Of a DNA stretch of 64,000 nucleotides, positions 10,382-23,884 are shown one piece after another. Under the pieces are notes generated by a model that was not told the origin of the DNA, did no database searches, and saw only the letters and a list, made by a program, of their open reading frames with translations. The position numbers and the translations under genes were made by a program. Location of the stretch: positions 1,249,295 through 1,313,294 of the forward strand of contig PDUO01000006.1 in assembly GCA_003008705.1 (NCBI GenBank), read 5' to 3'. This DNA comes from Pezicula radicicola (Eukaryota; Ascomycota; Leotiomycetes; Helotiales; Dermateaceae). Position 1 is the first letter of the stretch, and each line of letters begins with the position of its first letter.

Positions 10382-13300
10382 TAGTCGGGTATGGATGAAG
10401 TTTTAGTTGGGATTGTATATGCATTTGGAAAGCGGACATGGGTAAAAAGAATGAAACCTTCACGTATTACCAAATTTCGAGTCTACTAGAGTTATAGCAA
10501 TCTCTCCGGGCAACATTTTCAATAAGTGCTTCGGGTATTACTTTTCCTCACGGTACTCGTCAAAATCTATACACAAAAGCAATAAGAGCGAAACGGACGC
10601 CAAATGTTGGTGTAAATTGAAAGTGACTTCAGTATGTACGGTACATTACTTCCCCTCGCTCAAGCAAAGCATCAAGTAGTGTAGATTATTATCCAGTAGG
10701 TATAAAACACTACGAATTGAGACTCGCCTAACTTATTAAGCAGCTTGCCTTCATAACCATTATTGCAGCTATATTTTCTATGGTCTATTAGGTTAGTCTC
10801 TGTTTTTATGCTACCAAGTAGCAGCCAAAGCATAATGAGTTCTTTGCAAGGAATACCTACTTTTCACGTTGGTATATCTAGGGTTATTTCTGTCACTTCG
10901 GCACTAATTGGGAGTAAGAAGGTTGGGACTTGAAATATGTTGATCGATTTTAGACCACAGGTTTATTTCTGGGTGGTTTGTTGCCATTTAGCTTCTTGTT
11001 GTCAAATTGAAACCTCAGTAGTGTGTATAGTAATCGTAAAGAATAGACTAGACCACAAAGCTATACTTTCTTAAGACCCAAACTATCTTAGCGCCAGCTT
11101 GCCTGCGCATTAACATGCCGCAAAATCTTGGGACATTCGAACTCTTTTTTGAAGTCTTCGTATGCTTCGACTATAAGGGAGGTGGTCATTTGGTGCAGCT
11201 TGTTTATAAACGCTTTGGTATCTTCTTTGAAGCCGGCTTTTTGTGCAGAAAACTATTAGAATTTCCCGTTTTGCATATACTTCTATGTTAATTCTTACCG
11301 CTTTAATATACCGCTTTTAGACGTAACGCGTAAATATAAATTCGTGCATCGAGGAATCTGCAGCTCGAAGCGCTAAAATACATATGCATAATACAAGTGG
11401 CAGTAAAGCGAGTGCTTTGAATTGTTGTCTTCTTATAAAGGAAAATATTCTGGAGAATTGATCCTTCGATTCTAAGGGACAAATAACGTGGTGGATAAAG
11501 AAAATCGCCGAGCAGTCTACAAGTGCCCACGAAGGTTAAGCACGTAACGAAGAAACCATGCTTTTATAGTTAGTGTATCTAGAATTCATCAGTGTCAGGA
11601 AGACCCGAGAAACTTTAGGCACATTGTCGATTGGGCGACTATGCAGGGACGGTACTGGTGGTATTTAATACTTCTTTGGTACTTGCAGACAGTTCGTAGA
11701 AGGTTGGTAGATTTAAAAACTGTTAATTCATTTTAAGCTGTGGATTTGTTTTCTATATAGTTGTTGTCATTTAGCTTCTGTTGTTAAATTGAAGACTAAA
11801 GTATTGCTAAAGTAATTGAAAAGAAGGGACAAGGCTTGCTGCCTATACTTTTCTGATTTGAGTTTAAGAATTAGTAGTTTCTGGTATGACTAGTAGAGAT
11901 AGACTTGTTGATATTTCTTAGAATATGGCCTTATAGTATCCTCTGTGTATTATCGTCCTCTATCAAGGTCCGTTTAGTATACTGTACCTACTACTATCTG
12001 ACTTCTCCTTAGCTACCGAAAACTACATTTTATTTCTAATTTCATGTTTTCGAGAAGGGTCTTAATTATAAAGTACAAGAGTTTATATATGCAGGAAACT
12101 AGTCTCCTTCTAGCTGTACGTACTACTCTCAGGGACTAGTGGAACATTTACAGAGGCTTAGTTTAGAACATTTGAGTGCAGAAGTACGAATTTATGTGCT
12201 GCTGTACTACCAAGCAGCTTAGAGGAGAGAAATCAACTTTTCCTCTACACGTATCTCTTACCTGATATTCTATTGCAGACTCAAGGATTTAAATTTAAAA
12301 GTGAGAATCTGGGAGGGTATAGTCTTAAAATATATTGATTTAATTAATATGTGTTGTTAACTAATCTTCTCTTGCCAATTTAAAGTTATAAGAGGCTTAT
12401 CTTTTGAGATTTTCTGGCCTTTTCTTAAATCAATCTATTCTTTTAGTTCTTGGGAATAAAACACGCTAATCTGGTTACCTCAATCTTCTAGATATCTAAT
12501 CTAAAAGTGGTAATACTTGTCTACTGTCCAAGTATTATAAGAAAGCAAGCACTAAGGCGAGCTTGAGCCTATATTGCTGTTTCTTGAAAGATTGATTAGG
12601 ATTCGAGTAAGCTCAAAAAGTAGGATGAAACCTATTGTTTGCTTTGTAGGCTAGTCTACAGATATATTCCTTAGTGGTTTTATCTATAACGCTGTAAACA
12701 GTAAAATTACCGCATAATTTCTTGTGTTAGGAAAGAGCGTGGGATATAAATGTTACTACAGGGATTATCGATTGTATAGCTACACGGATTAAGAGAATTT
12801 ACAAGAGTTTGAAGGATGGTGTTAGAAAGGAGTATTTAACTATGTTTGAATATATATAAGGTGAATTTAGGCTGAACATAAGGATAAAATACTTTAAGTT
12901 AATGGTAGATGCGGAGTTTCCCAAACTTGATTAATACTTGATTTTATTGACCTCTTCTTATCTTTCCTCGAAATCTATACTTACAATTATTCCCAACGTG
13001 CAACTGCAACAGTTACAGCAACAATGCAGAGAACGACTGTACAATGATATTTAACTTAGTTGCGAGAACCACAGCGCTATATAGAAAAAGGCACGAGAAT
13101 ACATGTCAAGCTATCTCTACTTTCATTTGGTATATAGTAACCTTATTTCAGACATCGAGTTTTCTAGCTGTTTAAAAAGTATTCCTAGTGGTTGTTACTA
13201 CAACTTTCCCTGTCAAGGTTTCCTCAGATTTTACTGTAAATATAGAAAGGACTTGAGAAGTATGAAATTAGAGCGCGGATATGTACTGTAATCTCCCCGA

Positions 13301-15872
13301 GGACTGTAAAACCAAAGAAACTCCAATTATTAGGTTTGAATTTAGATCTGTACTCTGTATAATGATCGCAGAGATTGTGATCCCCTCATAAATTCATTCA
13401 GGAAACTCTTTAGCAGATCCTATTGGATGCTAAGTCGTTGGTCTATTTGTTAGGTTACAGAATCTGAGACAAGTGTCGAGAGTTAGAGGTGAATCATTTG
13501 TACAAATATCATACAATACATAACTCCGCCTGCTGATCTATAACCAGACAGTCAGAAGTCTATTAGAAAAGAATATTTCATAGCAGTGAGTTATTCGTGG
13601 GGCCTACAGAAATGTGTTAATTATATAATGTATTCAACTCGTAGCTATTGGACCATATTGAGAAAATCCAAGTATCTGATTCTATATAAGCCCTGTTTGA
13701 ATTAAACAATTTCCCGCAGCTTAAGTGGTTGATTCAATACTTGACTAAAGGATTCTTCAAGTAATACTAAAACTCAAGAGATTCCATCAGCTCTCTTCAA
13801 CTTTGGTCGTCGTAGCTACAAACATCAAATCACATTCAAAAGTCTTTGATCCTAAAATTGGTTCAGCTCAGCCGCCATCAACCAGGTTCTCTATAACAAT
13901 GACCGAGAAGTCAGCTAAGCCTCAGCTCACTTCACCCTATTACTGGTTATTTTAATAGTTTCTTAAACCAAGTTATAGACTTTTTCTCTTCTCCTTGTTG
14001 CCAATCTAAGTTTATACTTCGTAGAGTATTTGGGATTGTTCGCTGGTCAAAATACTGTTCCTCGGGGGTTGAGGGCGTTGCTCTCCGAATTAAAGCACCT
14101 TTGCCTTCTGTTGGTGCTAGTGTTTATGTTCGTAGGTTGGTCGCTGGTATCGAGCAGCTGATCGACTAGGTTGTGTCTGCTGCCTTTGATGTTTAAGGGT
14201 TTATTGCTCACATATTGCAATTGAAATTATCAGATACCTCAACATTTGTATTTCTATATACTGCAAACTCAGCAAAACAATTGACTGTCCGTATGTTTTA
14301 GATAATCTTCTAATTACTCACGTGCTGTTGCCGTCGAGTCGATTCATCGAGGTTGCTAGAGATTGTACCCTGTCTTCGCGATTGCGATAATTGTCTGTTT
14401 CTGAAAGGCTTCTATAGAATCTAGGAAAATCAGGAACCTATCTAAGAGACATTTAGGGAGCTCTTCAGAGTTCTCTCATAGCAAACCTAGGTAAAATTAT
14501 TCCCCTACATTCTTACATCATTAAGCGAGATGAAAAGGGGGGAGGGAAAATAAAATAAGCGAGATTTAGAAAGTCTGCTTTACCCAGCCAGGCAGGGGCT
14601 TGGTTGATTCAATGCCAAACCAGCTAAATTTCGTGAAACAATTAAAACTCAGATGGAGGGTTGTGGTTGCAAAGTTAGGTAAACCAGCCAGATATAGTAG
14701 TAGTATTATCAACTATTGAAATAGAGAACAAGCTTCATCGATTATCAACCTGATCTAGTTAACAACTTCTGCGCTAAACATGGCTTGCACCAAAAACAAC
14801 CTATCTAAGAAGTCATAGTGCGGGATACTAAGAGAAAACACTTAATTCGCTTTCTATATACACTATAGTGACTAGGTTAAAACCCATTAATATAATTTAG
14901 AATTGAAAATTCTTTTCTAATAAGTTGTTGCCAACTGTATTTGTCCTGTTAATTTACGTTCTCAGCGGCCTGCAGCTAGAGTAGAACGATTCCTAGAGCG
15001 AAAGGGTTTGTGAACAGTGTCCAACGCCTCGCGAACATTCGTTCCCATTTTTCTTCTTGGCTGTCCCTTTGCTTAAGATCTCGACTACCACCGCCAATTT
15101 ACTAGTGGTACGAAATTCAAGGCGATAGATTTAGTTTAAAGTCTAAGTTCTCTTTTAATCTCACTTAGTTCAAGGAACTCACACACACACTAAGTGATCT
15201 ATAAGTACAGGCTATGTTTCAATTAGCATAAATTACTACAAAACTAGGAAATATATTACATTTACTTACTCTATCAACTAGAACAACTTTGTACACACAG
15301 ATAGAAACAATAAAGTGATTTAAGTAAGCGTAGTAGGTAAGATGTCTTCTATTAGATATACAAATTTTTGAAAATCTACAAAAGTAGCACAAAAATAAGT
15401 GACAAGTAAAATAAATGAGAAGGACTTAGGAACAAGCTAAAGTGGTATTCTAACAAAGGTTGTCTAATTTACCTATCTATAATAAGATTAATGGCATGAA
15501 CAAGTAGATTAATGCACTACTTAACTACGCAGCATACATTCCTTTTTAGAATTATTAATTAAATAAACATATTATACACAGCGAACAGAAACTACTAAAA
15601 TATACTTTCTATTAAATCTTAGTAGTAAGAGGCTTTTATTTAAGAAGAAGCAAAAGCTAGCAAAGCTAAACTGAGATACACAGAAACTTATAGCATAAAT
15701 TATAGAGGATATAATTATAGAAGACAAGTGACTAACATAAGGGGATAATAAGACTAGATTCCTCTATTACATTAGTGCGCCTATTGCTATTATATTTCAA
15801 CACAGCTCGCGAATATTAGAAGTTCTAGCCAGCCCGCTATTAACGCGTATAAATAGAGAAGTAACTTACTCC
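10382..15872. other. AT-rich gene desert with decayed repeats
   Basis: No intact gene is seen. Composition is strongly AT-biased and most frames are riddled with TAG/TAA stops. Related segments recur in a diverged state, for example TTGCCATTTAGCTTCTTG near 10980 and TTGTCATTTAGCTTCTG near 11765, differing mainly by C/T changes. Fragments that look formerly coding lie at 11088-11250 (-) and about 14030-14165 (+), the latter open until a TAG. This is what RIP-processed transposon or duplicate-gene relics look like. Confidence 0.6.
11088..11250 (-). pseudogene. unidentified coding-like fragment
   Basis: On the minus strand a frame of about 53 codons reads KAGFKEDTKAFINKLHQMTT and continues with IVEAYEDFKKEFECPK before TAA. 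Its amphipathic, Lys/Glu-rich composition and balanced codons differ from the surrounding AT-rich noise. No start codon or family can be assigned. It could be an exon remnant of a dead gene or transposon. Confidence 0.25.
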
Positions 15873-17241
15873 TACAGTAACCGACCATTAGTAATGGCCA
15901 TTTTCGCGATTTTTACCGAATCTAACGCGACGTATTCTCCTACCTATCAACAACACCACCACACTATACTACCACAACATACTCCTATGACCCCTACTAA
16001 TGGGAATAGTAAGAGGGGATCCGAATTAACGCCATATATACACGGGAAGATTATAGGGGCCTTTAAAGCTAGGAAATCACAGGCTTAGATTATAGAAGAC
16101 TATGACCTATCGCGTCAGGCTATACGGACTACTATCGAAACCGACTCTCTTAGAACGAATAGTGAATCCCTTCCTCGACCTGGCTAACTAAAGGTCTATT
16201 CGGAGTATAATAATCGGGCTATACTACGGGATATTCGATTATTTCCGAAATATATATTTAAGGAGTGACGGGAGGCTACTAGGCTTGAAATGAGTAATAT
16301 AACTATTAAACGTCTTTACTAGGTAAATAGGATCTACTACTAGTATATAAAGAAACGCCTAGAGTTGATAGAGATAGTAGCAGAGATGAGGCTTCTTTAG
16401 TACTGTATTCGGGCCTATTAGGACGTAGATAAGTAGAGGAAATATATATTTAGTAATGAGTATTCGGTAGAGCGGGGGTCTAGTAAATTAAGTGAATAGG
16501 TAATAGGTCTACTAGCCGATAAATAGAAACTAGAGATAGTTATAACCTATAAGAAAGGAAAGGATATAAGAGTAATAGTCTAGGCTGCCTTTTAGGGAAT
16601 AGGGGAGAGATTAGACCTATATATAATGGCTCGGGATTTTAAGTTAAAGAAGTATAGGTACTTAGTAGCCTCCTACCTTGAAGTTCTTAAAGATCAAGTC
16701 CTAAAGTACTACTATAATAGCCTTATATTTATATAGGACAACACCCCTATTCATACTATATATACTATTAGGGATTGGTTTATTAAGAACGGTATAGATA
16801 TTATAGATTAGCCTCCTTATTCCCCTAACCTAAACCCGATTAAAAACACTTAGTTTATACTCAAAAAACTAGTCTATAAGATATTCCTAGAGGTTATGAA
16901 ATTAACAGGGAATACAGAGGAGGCTAGAACAGCTTTAGAGGAAGCTTTAAAGGTAGTATAGAAGGCCTTGCCTAACTCTCTTTTTGAATCTCTAGTAGAG
17001 AGTATACCACGAAGGGTTATAGCTTATATTAAGGCTAAAGGGTAGTATACAAAGTATTAGGCATAGAAATTTAAGATTCTGGCCCAACTAATTTAAAGAG
17101 TATATATTTATATATATATATCTTGATTCCTAGGCTATTTAGAACTATATATAGCTTTTTATACTAAGTGATTTGGTTTCTAAATTATGGTAGTTTTCGG
17201 GAAATTTTCGGTCTGGCCATTACTAATGGTCTAGTACTGTA
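15873..17241 (+). mobile_element. Tc1/mariner-type DNA transposon, RIP-inactivated, with both TIRs
   Basis: The element spans about 1.37 kb between terminal inverted repeats. The left end TACAGTAACCGACCATTAGT continues into AATGGCCA; the right end reads TGGCCATTACTAATGGTC followed by TAGTACTGTA. The TIR core GACCATTAGTAATGGCCA is identical at both ends. TA dinucleotides at both edges fit the TA target-site duplication of this superfamily. The size matches a one-gene mariner. The internal transposase frame (listed separately) is broken by many TAG codons. Confidence 0.85.
15894..17066 (+). pseudogene. mariner/Tc1-like DDE transposase pseudogene
   Basis: The frame starts at the ATG at 15894 and runs through about 390 codons interrupted by many TAG stops at positions where Trp is expected. 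Recognisable parts are an N-terminal helix-turn-helix-like region, the catalytic block DNTPIHT at about 16737 followed by RDWFIKNGIDIID, then a stop in place of Trp, and PPYSPNLNPIKN. These are the DDE_3/Tc1-mariner signatures (second Asp and the DxxPYSPDLNPIE-type third block). TGG-to-TAG is what RIP produces when CpA on the opposite strand is mutated. It cannot encode an active enzyme. Confidence 0.88.
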
Positions 17242-18582
17242 CTATTGTCAACTCTATTTCTCTTGTCAATTTAAAAGGAAAACTACAAAAGATCCAATCT
17301 GTAAAGCTTGAAGTAATAGAACCGAGGCTTAATCGAGGTCAAGCCCGTTTATATCTCTAGCAAGGCTTGAATGAAATCAGTTGCTCTCTTAAGCTATGAA
17401 TTGTTTCTCTGGCACGTCGTTTGTATACCTAATGATGGTATCCTTTTACCCCTTCTACTACATATAGACCAAGAAATAAGTAAATTAATTTAACCAGTTT
17501 AAATAAAGAAAACACTACTAGAACACAGGACAGTTTATTATAGATACTTCCTCCTTACTAAGAACCCTACAAATCCATCTCTACCTACCACCTCTCCTCT
17601 CAAAAACCCTAAACATAAAATCCTAAACATAACCACTCCACAACATAAATTCCAAGTAAAAATAAAACCAAAAATAAAAGTACAAGAAAGTATCTTTTAT
17701 TACTATTGTCAACTCCCCCCCTCCTGTCAACCTCACCTTTTCGGACAATAAAAAACCCACAACGAATAAACCTCAGAGGAGCCAACTTCACTAAATCAAA
17801 AAACATCCAATAACCAAAGTCCCTAGGTTTAACCATTATGCGTAGTATACAATCACCGCATAGTATCACTTCAGGTATCGTTTTTGTGTTCCAACACAGC
17901 GGGCTACTGTTTATTTGTTGAGTATTGCTTTGTGTGTTTGTGGTTGTTAGCAAAGAATTACTACAGTGAAGAGTCCATGGGTTCAGCTGTTGGATATAGT
18001 GTAGAATGTCTACAGTCTTCGTTTAGGTATTGTTTTTTGTGTTCTAGGCAACAGGCTGCTATTGATTTCTTGTGTATCGCTTTGCTCCCTTGCTTGTTGT
18101 TTGTATAGATTTGCAGGATGTAGATAGCAGAAAGTAAAGTCCACTACTTCAAAACTAGATAGTTTTTGGAGATTTAAGTAACTCGCCGACCTTATTTTGA
18201 ACCAACACAGTAATAAAACTTATAATCCTTAAAGATTACTTGGTGAGTTCCAAGTCACTACACAATCACTCACAACTAATTGTACTTCTGCAAGAAAAAT
18301 GATAAGAAAGCCGTTCATTAAACAATAAGCTTGCTACACTAGGCATTAAGACTTTCGTGCAATGCTACTGGCCCTTCATGCCAAACTCCCAGAAATCCTT
18401 AAACGCCTTGCCATGGTATCAAGGAAATTCACAAACCATTTCTCCATTTCTGTTTCCTGTATGTGCTGATGATAATGTAGACTTATCCGGTCACCCCTAA
18501 TCGTGACTTGTGCAGATCAATGATATCAGCCCTTCCAAAAACCCTTAAACCATATACTCGTAAGTCTTTGAGCCCCATAACG
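17242..18582. other. gene-free stretch right of the transposon
   Basis: A direct repeat is visible: CTATTGTCAACTCTATTTCT at 17243 and CTATTGTCAACTCCCCCCCT at 17703, the first copy looking C-to-T altered. A second imperfect pair occurs at about 17879-17935 and 18029-18087 (TTTTTGTGTTC...GGCTACTG/GGCTGCTA). Minus- and plus-strand open frames here have no recognisable product. 18110-18582 is the 3' flank of the next gene. Confidence 0.45.
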
Positions 18583-19580
18583 TTAGTCGTAAGTAATAAT
18601 ATGACTAAAGTGCCCTGGAACTTTCATCCGACACTTTTCACAATCACTGCGATACCCCATACTAAAGCTCCTCTTAACCCCATTCCCACTTCCCTCACCT
18701 CCAAAACCCAACGCTGTCCAATTCCGCAAACTATGCTTACTCCTAGTATGTCCCTTCTTTGTCGGTGTTCCGTCTACCTGGGAAGATTGCGAGAACTGCG
18801 AAGGTGACTGTTGGGAGTGGTCAACTTCCATTTGCATGGAATCTAGTCCGTTCACAATTACAGAGGGAGAAGTTTCCCCTTCGGAGATGGGAGAAGGGAG
18901 GCGTCGACCACGACGGATTTGTTCGATTGAGTTGAGGGGAGAGGGTGAGGTGGTAGAAGGGAGGCATGGATTTGCATTGTGGTTTCGAGGTGGTTGTGGG
19001 GAGCGGACATACGGCGCGAATGAGCTGTGGATAGGTGTCGGGATACGGCCTGATATGCTAGGTGACGGATCATTGGTGAAAGGACCGGGAGACAAGTGAA
19101 CTCCTGTGTCTGAGTCTACCATCTCCATATCATCCGAGTAAATAGGCGCATCGTCCATGGGTGTTGACTGCGATGAGGCATCCATCTTGTATGTTGGGCT
19201 CGAGGACCATGGCGAGAAGAACGACCGATCTTGTACTTCTGCTGGTCCAGAGGCTGCATCTTCATTATCAGAATCTGCGGGGGTGATGGTTGGCGGTGCT
19301 GGCGCCTGCGCAGTCGTATAGATGAAGGAGCTTGCGGCGAACGGGTTGGATATTTGGCGTTGGGCATTGGGGGAGGTTCGGTGGGGTAGGGAGGCTATTC
19401 GCCGTTTCTGCAATAGCATTAGCAGTGGTTCCTGGTGTTGCTGTGCTGTATGAATGAGTCGAAATTTACCTGACGATGCTCACTGAATCCCGATGTCCCA
19501 TATTCATCATCCAAATCCCGGCCTCTCTTCCTCGTCGCCCAGCTCTGCGAGAATGGGCTCACGCTGTCCATACCGTTCAT
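18583..19580 (-). CDS. conserved fungal protein with C-terminal C2H2-like motif
   Basis: Exons are complement(18583..19407) and (19470..19580), joined in phase 0 across a 62-nt intron (GTAAAT..GCAG); the product is about 311 aa. I start at MNGMDSVSPFSQSW. An in-frame ATG 99 nt upstream (19679) exists but is preceded by a stop-rich, splice-like context. The N-terminus is basic (TRKRGRDLDDEYG). The middle is long, disordered and rich in Pro/Ser with acidic patches (DSDNEDAAS). The C-terminus is the most gene-like part: RSFSMGYRSDCEKCRMKVPG then HFSH, a C-x2-C-x6-H-x2-H arrangement that could bind zinc. I recall this tail as conserved in ascomycetes without known function. A nuclear or regulatory role is only a guess from composition. 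Confidence 0.78.
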
Positions 19581-20450
19581 GATAGTGAGGGCGCGAGGGC
19601 GCTGGCGATCCAAGTAAACCTTCTGTCCAGTTCCCCAGATCTTCTTGCAAATTGGACGTTGCTTTGGAATTGATGTCACTGCAATGTGCGAGTACGAGGG
19701 CGGCTCCAGTCCTAATGTTTCGAGGAATTAGCAGATCTATCGAGGGGCGATATTCATCTGCGCAGACAGGGAAATCTTAAGGCGGTTGCTATTAAACCTA
19801 AAGATTTTCGGAGTCCTTAGAACTTCCTGGACAGGCGGTACTGGCGTGTAGGTTCATCACATCCACCAGAAAAACGGAGCTGCGGTGAGTTTCATCAGTG
19901 CTTCAGCCTGTTGAAAGGTGCTCGGATCGTGGTGTTTTGAAGTTGGAGCATCCACGGTCGCCACCAAAAGTCTGGGGTATGATCTCAGAATCTCATTGGT
20001 GCCTGGCGACCGTTTGTATCCATCACGTGCCCTAGATTTAGGTGGACGGGATCGTTCGCCGAACTTAATGTTTCTGTACCCTTCTGTCAATAATGTATGA
20101 TGTTTTTCTCATACATCAGTCTAGTCTCACAAGGGGAATAAACGCTAAGACGGTAAGCGTTCAGACGGTGGCTGAAGCTGTTGCGAGCCTGCTTTGTTAC
20201 CACAGCTACACTACACAGATATTGAGTGACCTCAGTGATGCAAGTCTTATGCTGAAAATGCAAGCAACTTTTCAATGGCCCAAAGCAAAGAACAGTTCCA
20301 TAAATAAGAGAAACGAAATCTGTATGTTTCACGATCACAACTTTTGTGTATGATGCAACTAAGTTCTCCAAACGCCCAGCGCAATATCCAGCCGTGCCAT
20401 GTCATACCAAATCCCAGTCATATTCCCAAATCTCACAACATTATCATCCA
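19581..20450. other. intergenic region
   Basis: This lies between two minus-strand genes: the 5' flank of the C2H2-like protein gene and the 3' flank of DAHP synthase. Overlapping open frames on both strands at 19857-20371 lack start context and recognisable products, so I do not call them. Confidence 0.5.
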
Positions 20451-21673
<1,223 letters not shown>

Positions 21674-21772
21674 GTTGGTAGATGGCAATTGGCAAATTGA
21701 GGACTTTGGAGAATAAGGGGGGAGGGGTTATATATGGTGATCTGTTCTGGAGAGGGAGGTTGACAACAGTAG

Positions 21773-21779
21773 TGACTCA
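21773..21779 (-). promoter_or_regulatory. TGACTCA, Gcn4/CPC1-type site
   Basis: A perfect TGACTCA palindrome lies about 100 bp upstream of the DAHP synthase ATG. It matches the consensus of the bZIP general-control activators Gcn4/CpcA/CPC-1, which drive aromatic amino acid genes in yeasts and moulds. The position and the downstream gene make it credible. Confidence 0.65.
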
Positions 21780-21843
21780 GTGCTCCATGGAGGGGGAAGA
21801 GCGCAAGTAAATCAAAATTGAAATTATTTTGGGTCTTTCAGCC

Positions 21844-21849
21844 GAGTCA
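21844..21849 (-). promoter_or_regulatory. second TGACTC half-type site
   Basis: GAGTCA on the plus strand (TGACTC on the minus strand) lies about 170 bp upstream of the DAHP synthase start. A CRE/ATF-like TTACGTCA is found at 21872-21879. A third TGACTC occurs at 22064-22069. Together they form a small cluster of bZIP-type elements in one promoter. Confidence 0.45.
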
Positions 21850-22718
21850 GCCTCGTGGCCGGACGGCGTTATTACGTCAGCACGTTGTCAAATCATTTTA
21901 TCCCATTCGCTCCACGGGCCAACAGACACGTCGCGCATCAACCATCATCGTCGATTCGTACTGCATTCGGCGCTCAGGAAAATCCTTCTGTTCCCGGCCA
22001 TCATCCCACGCCTCACTGCATCGAACGCAGCATCGTTCGCGATAAAATATCCTCAGTTGCGTATGACTCGGGCACGTCTGCCGTCCTACAACGCTCTCGT
22101 CACGATAATGGCTACTGCAGTGTCACGGGCTCCGACGCCTTCAAGCTTCATTGAGTAACAAGCCGCGCTCAAATGCTTTTTGTAACATGCCTTTGGGAGG
22201 CAAGATTTACAAGGGGCCAAGTAGCAAACGGCGACAGTTCGCACAATGAGCCTTGTAACTCTGGCTAGGGGTGCGATTCAAGTCAATCGAAAATCTTGTT
22301 TTGAAAAACTGAGTACCACGGTAAGTATATCGAGTGCAAGGCAAGACAAAAAAACCCCAAGCAGCCGAGACCACCTTGGTTCCAGACTATTGAGCGCTGG
22401 CGCTCTGTTATGGTACCTGTGTACAGTACTTGTACTTCTCTTCGCCTACTTTCAAGGAGAACCGCAGTTCAGTAACATCACGACCTGTGTCCTAGTAGAT
22501 ACTTTTTTTTATTTCGTTACGTTTAAGCACAAGACAGTTTCTAAGTCTAGACACATAATACCAAGGCAAGAAAAATGCGAAAACGCCCGCTATCCCATCC
22601 CTTACAAAATCTCTCGAAAATAAAAGAAATGCGCCAACTCCAGTCTTCTCTTTTTTTTTTTCAATCAGATCTTATTTTCACCTCAGCGCTCCCATATCAC
22701 CCCAAACTATTGCTGCAG

Positions 22719-23884
22719 TCAGCAGGTAGTAGGAGGGAACGCAGGATTGGTGAGGTTTGAACCCATAAAGCTGAACGAAATGGTGTAGTGATCGGTGCCT
22801 CGGTATTGGCCAGAATTCGTAGCGTAGTCGTCACACCAGGACTCCGAATACAATGAGCAGTACTGCCCTTGGGCAACATTATTCTTGTATAGGATGTAGG
22901 TGTTGAAAAATTGGCAGGTCTGTGGAGAACCGGTCTGGGGTGGGTGCCGTAAGTTGTAGGCGCTCTGAGCACTGCATGCTGCAGCACACAATGATGGGTC
23001 AAACTGGCCGCCGGTGAAGAGCTTCACGCCCATGTATGTATTGACATTACAATTGTCTAATGGGGCATTGATAGCGTTGGTGCCGAGTGGAGACAAGCTG
23101 TAGCCTGGTGGTGGTGTGATATTGTTGTTCACATAGCCATTAGAGCCAGCTATCACGACTTGAAAATTCTTACGATATTGACCGCTGTTGACGGCATTGG
23201 CTACTGTAACTGGACCACTGAAGTATACACACTTGATGTTAGTTGTCGAGGGCGGATTGTTGTTGGCATCACAAGGGTCTATTGTTGGATCTCTCTCAAA
23301 GTCTGTCCATCAGGTCAGAACCATTCCTCAAGTTAACATCTTGGGCCACGTTGAAACTTACAAAGGTTGAACGAACTACATCCTGTTATGCCGTTGCAGT
23401 TGGCAGCGCATTGCTGCGGGCTGTATGATTGAAGAGTGGTGTAGCCCAAGTACCCGTAAGCATTGTTAGCCGCCGTAAGGTTGGTGAAAACGGTGGTGTA
23501 GCCGGGAACATCCCCAGCGGTGGTTGCAGTAACACCAAAGGGCTGGTAATTCAAAAATGCGCTGGCAGTGTCCGATGGGTTGTTCACTGTGGGCCCGGCT
23601 CCGGCAGGCTGGGGTGCGCAAGTGCCATCACGTTTTCCCTTCGTAGCTGCGGCACCGGTAGGAGATGCACCATTTTCTGCAATGGCCGATGAGACGGATG
23701 CAATCGCGCCCGCTGCATCGAAGGGCACAGTTTGGGCAGCTAACCCCACGGCCATGGTGGGGGTTGGTGGGTCGGGACTCAAGTCTACGAGGTTGAAGTC
23801 GATATCTTGAGGCTTAGGCATAGCGAGAGCAGTAGCACTGCCTGCCAAGGCAAATGCTTGGAGGAGGACGGAGGTGTAGCGCAT
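22719..23884 (-). CDS. secreted cysteine-rich protein with two apple/PAN-like modules
   Basis: Exons are complement(22719..23302) and (23362..23884), with a 59-nt intron (GTAAGT..GACAG); the product is about 368 aa. MRYTSVLLQAFALAGSATAL is a signal peptide. An Ala/Ser-rich propeptide-like part ends at KGKR (residues 82-85), a likely Kex2 site. The mature region holds two similar cysteine modules. The first reads QCAANCNGITGCSSFNLYFE, followed by DPCDANN and IKCVYFSGPV. The second has LCAAACSAQ, TCQFFNTYIL and QYCSLYSESWCDDY. The C..C...C.SFN / C.LYS layout resembles the PAN/apple fold used for protein or carbohydrate binding. Similar two-module proteins are common in ascomycete secretomes and lack a defined role. 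N-glycosylation sites are present. Confidence 0.85.

Larger units (their letters stand above)
21674..22718. other. DAHP synthase promoter and intergenic region
   Basis: The proximal 200 bp contain the bZIP-type sites listed separately. Three overlapping plus-strand frames at 21818-22158 and one at 22246-22623 are open, but they lack splice or start context and resemble no family I know. They sit in a GC-richer promoter where long chance frames are expected. Confidence 0.5.

Noticed and set aside
19857..20371. Overlapping frames between the C2H2-like gene and DAHP synthase
   Set aside because: Mutually overlapping on opposite strands, no motif, no start context; probably intergenic noise.
22246..22623. 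Plus-strand frame of 125 codons upstream of the secreted apple-like gene
   Set aside because: One hydrophobic stretch only, no family, no splice signals; sits at the 3' side of the minus-strand gene.
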